DNA of 14,636 bases from Candidatus Glassiibacteriota bacterium (lineage in GTDB: Bacteria; Gemmatimonadota; Glassbacteria; GWA2-58-10), in NCBI GenBank assembly GCA_016934095.1, contig JAFGTO010000090.1:1-14636 (forward strand), in the 5' to 3' direction. Position 1 is the first letter of the stretch. The number at the start of each line of letters is the position of its first letter. Below are positions 12,869 to 14,636 of this stretch, one piece after another. Under the pieces are notes generated by a model. The model was given only the letters and a program-made list of their open reading frames with translations, made no database searches and was not told where the DNA came from. The position numbers were made by a program, and so were the translations under genes.

Positions 12869-14636
12869 ATGTTCGGAGTGCTCGACTCGTTTTCAATCGG
12901 CTGCCGGAACCAGGCCCCGGGGATGGGGCGCAGCTCCCGCCCACGGGCTGCGGGCAGGCGTTTTCTCCTGACGGGGGTGATTGCGGCCCTCTTGCTCGCC
13001 TGCTGGATGACAGCGGAGCTGCAGGCACAGGCCCTGCAGATCACCCGGATGAACGGCAACAACGTGGGCATGTGGATTTTCGGCGGGCCGGACATGCCGC
13101 TGATCAGCGACATCTATTACCCCAAGGGCACCGGGAACTCCTACACTTACCAGGGCCCGCGGGGCGGGATGAACGGCATCGTGATCGCCGCCTTGGCGGA
13201 CCTGGACGGGGACGGTACGCTGGAGGATACGATCAAGTCCCACGCCAAGAGCTGGGAGATCCTTTCCGGCAACGCCATGCGCTACAACGAGGAGAACCTG
13301 AAAGCCGCCCTGGAGGCCAATGTTTCCTCCAAGGTTTACACCGGCTGGGACCACGCCCTGACCAGTTTCTCCAAGGAGGACCTGGAGAACTGGCCGCCGG
13401 ACTTCCGCGACGAGAACGGGGACCCCCTGGTCTACGGCTCGGAGACCGTGGTGGTCTGGAGCAACGACGTGCTCAACGACCATGCGGGCTGGGCCAATAC
13501 CGGCACGGTCTATGGCTCTCATCCTCTCGGTGTCAATATCTCCCACATGTTTTTCGCCTTCAACCTGGGGCTCAACAAAGACATCATCTACATGCGTAAC
13601 AAGCTCTACAATGCGACACCCTTTTTCCAATACAACTATGTCGAGGAGTACAGGCGGGTGCCTCCCTATACCTGGCACCAGGTCCCTGTCGGCCTGATTA
13701 TGCTCTACAGGTCCGGCGCGGTGGATGACGAGCGGGTAGGGGTGGTCAACTCCAAGAGGCTGGTCTTCGCTTTCGACTCGGACTTCAAGGAGACCCCCTG
13801 GCAGGGCATTCCCGGGTGCGCCGGTTTCTGCTTTATCCAGAACCTCACCGACTACAAAACCGGTGAAGAGCTCCCCGTGCTTAACCTCACCGGGTCGGAC
13901 CGCTCGGGTATGGGATCCTATAACCAGGGGGATGTGGACGGATTTCTCTGGTATACCAATCAGCGGGAGCTCCTGGGAGGGATCAGCAGCTCTCCGCCTT
14001 TCATCCCGGGCAGCGAGGAGGTCCAACTGGACATCCAGGTGAGCTTCGGCTATGTCATCGGGACCTCAGGGGTCATCGAGACCATGGAGCCCTGGGATTC
14101 GGCATACTTCGAGGTGGCTCACCTGGTAACCGAGGGCAGGGTGGTCCCCAGCAGCGCGGACGTGATCCCGATGGAGAACATCGCCCCGATCCTGGAGCTG
14201 GCCGATGCGGCCCACGCCATGAAAGCGACCAATTTCATCCAGCCTTCGCCTCCCGTGGCCCCGGAGTTCGAGCTTATCCCCGGGGACGGCGAGGTTACTA
14301 TTACCTGGAGCGACCTTTCGGTTTACTCGCGGGACCCTTTTTACGAGGCGGCGAACGACCCGGCCAGCCCCTCGTATTCGCCGGGTTTTATCGAGCAGGA
14401 CTTCCAGGGTTTCCGGCTCTACCGCTCATTCCGGGGTCCGGCGTACATGGAGCTGATCGGCCAGTGGGACCTGGCGGACGGGGTAACCACGGAGACCCAC
14501 GGTATCACGAGCGGCACGGTAACTGTGGTGGACGAGTCCGGTAAGGAGGTTACCGGACAGACGGATGCACTGCAGGACACGGTTGAGCTGGGTACGGACA
14601 CGGGACTGCAGTTTTATTACCGGGACACGGACCGCC
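12869..14636 (+). CDS. large exported protein with FN3-like repeat, partner of the TonB receptor (3' end beyond window)
   Basis: The frame is open from ATG 12869 to the window end (589 codons, no stop), so the gene is partial. A purine-rich GGGGGAAAG precedes the start. The N-terminus has a long basic region (to about residue 31) and a hydrophobic core FLLTGVIAALLLACWMTA ending AQA at about 55, giving a signal peptide. LLAC could be a poor lipobox, so a lipoprotein is not excluded. Residues about 57-450 form an unrecognised domain with an acidic LDGDGTLED turn and several conserved-looking aromatic blocks (YTGWDH, VVVWSND, GVNISHMFFAFN). From about 458, PPVAPEFELIPGDGEVTITW...FQGFRLYRSF is a fibronectin type III-like module, of the kind repeated in surface proteins of uncultivated FCB lineages. 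Placed directly after the receptor where SusD usually sits, it may serve as the surface ligand-binding partner; this is inference. Confidence 0.75.
   Translation, partial: MFGVLDSFSIGCRNQAPGMGRSSRPRAAGRRFLLTGVIAALLLACWMTAELQAQALQITRMNGNNVGMWIFGGPDMPLISDIYYPKGTGNSYTYQGPRGGMNGIVIAALADLDGDGTLEDTIKSHAKSWEILSGNAMRYNEENLKAALEANVSSKVYTGWDHALTSFSKEDLENWPPDFRDENGDPLVYGSETVVVWSNDVLNDHAGWANTGTVYGSHPLGVNISHMFFAFNLGLNKDIIYMRNKLYNATPFFQYNYVEEYRRVPPYTWHQVPVGLIMLYRSGAVDDERVGVVNSKRLVFAFDSDFKETPWQGIPGCAGFCFIQNLTDYKTGEELPVLNLTGSDRSGMGSYNQGDVDGFLWYTNQRELLGGISSSPPFIPGSEEVQLDIQVSFGYVIGTSGVIETMEPWDSAYFEVAHLVTEGRVVPSSADVIPMENIAPILELADAAHAMKATNFIQPSPPVAPEFELIPGDGEVTITWSDLSVYSRDPFYEAANDPASPSYSPGFIEQDFQGFRLYRSFRGPAYMELIGQWDLADGVTTETHGITSGTVTVVDESGKEVTGQTDALQDTVELGTDTGLQFYYRDTDR

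Noticed and set aside
12893..14026. Long minus-strand open frame (377 codons) opposite the FN3-type gene, and similar long antisense frames at 380-1207, 4907-5770 and 9666-10655
   Set aside because: All lie opposite well-supported genes in GC-rich sequence, show no recognisable domain and have compositions typical of antisense frames of real genes.

Overview
The window looks like a piece of chromosome from a GC-rich, Gram-negative, carbohydrate-using bacterium. Evidence for an outer membrane is the TonB-dependent receptor ending in Phe and several Sec-type signal peptides. Three traits recall uncultivated lineages of the Fibrobacteres-Chlorobi-Bacteroidetes superphylum (Latescibacterota, KSB1 or Glassbacteria-like): a receptor with an N-terminal carboxypeptidase-regulatory-like domain, an exported protein ending in fibronectin-type repeats, and a dockerin on a non-cellulosomal enzyme. 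This placement is inference from gene content only; no marker gene is present. No rRNA, tRNA, CRISPR array, transposase or phage gene was seen.

Layout. (1) 1-3588: an exported glycoside-hydrolase-like TIM-barrel protein (188-1891, +) converges on a secreted dockerin plus formylglycine-generating-enzyme-like protein (2000-3112, -). A 476-base divergent intergenic region follows, with two overlapping promoter candidates and a small island of dispersed-repeat-like sequence (a 20-base perfect palindrome and a CTTTGYGCC repeat). (2) 3589-4802: a multi-pass membrane protein of the heparan-alpha-glucosaminide N-acetyltransferase-like family (COG4299/DUF5009), closed by a strong intrinsic terminator. 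(3) 4943-8188: two tandem paralogous sigma-54 activators, each PocR sensor + AAA+ + Fis-type HTH. (4) 8189-8636: a 448-base regulatory region with three copies of a GTGA-N8-TCAC dyad, a -24/-12 type promoter and a structured leader. (5) 8637-14636: a probable operon of a degenerate ROK-family protein, a 1029-residue TonB-dependent receptor and a large exported protein with an FN3-like repeat that runs off the window.

Working model (inference). The two PocR/sigma-54 activators sense a small molecule, bind the GTGA-N8-TCAC dyads in the region after the second activator gene, and drive the -24/-12 promoter at about 8508-8521. That would switch on the ROK-like / TonB receptor / FN3-protein operon. 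The ROK-like protein has lost most sugar-kinase signature motifs and may be a ligand sensor or scaffold. The result would be a sigma-54-controlled outer-membrane uptake locus, different from the usual SusCD loci run by hybrid two-component systems or ECF sigma/anti-sigma pairs. The flanking glycoside-hydrolase-like, dockerin and acetyltransferase-like genes fit a glycan-processing neighbourhood but are not shown to be in the same regulon.
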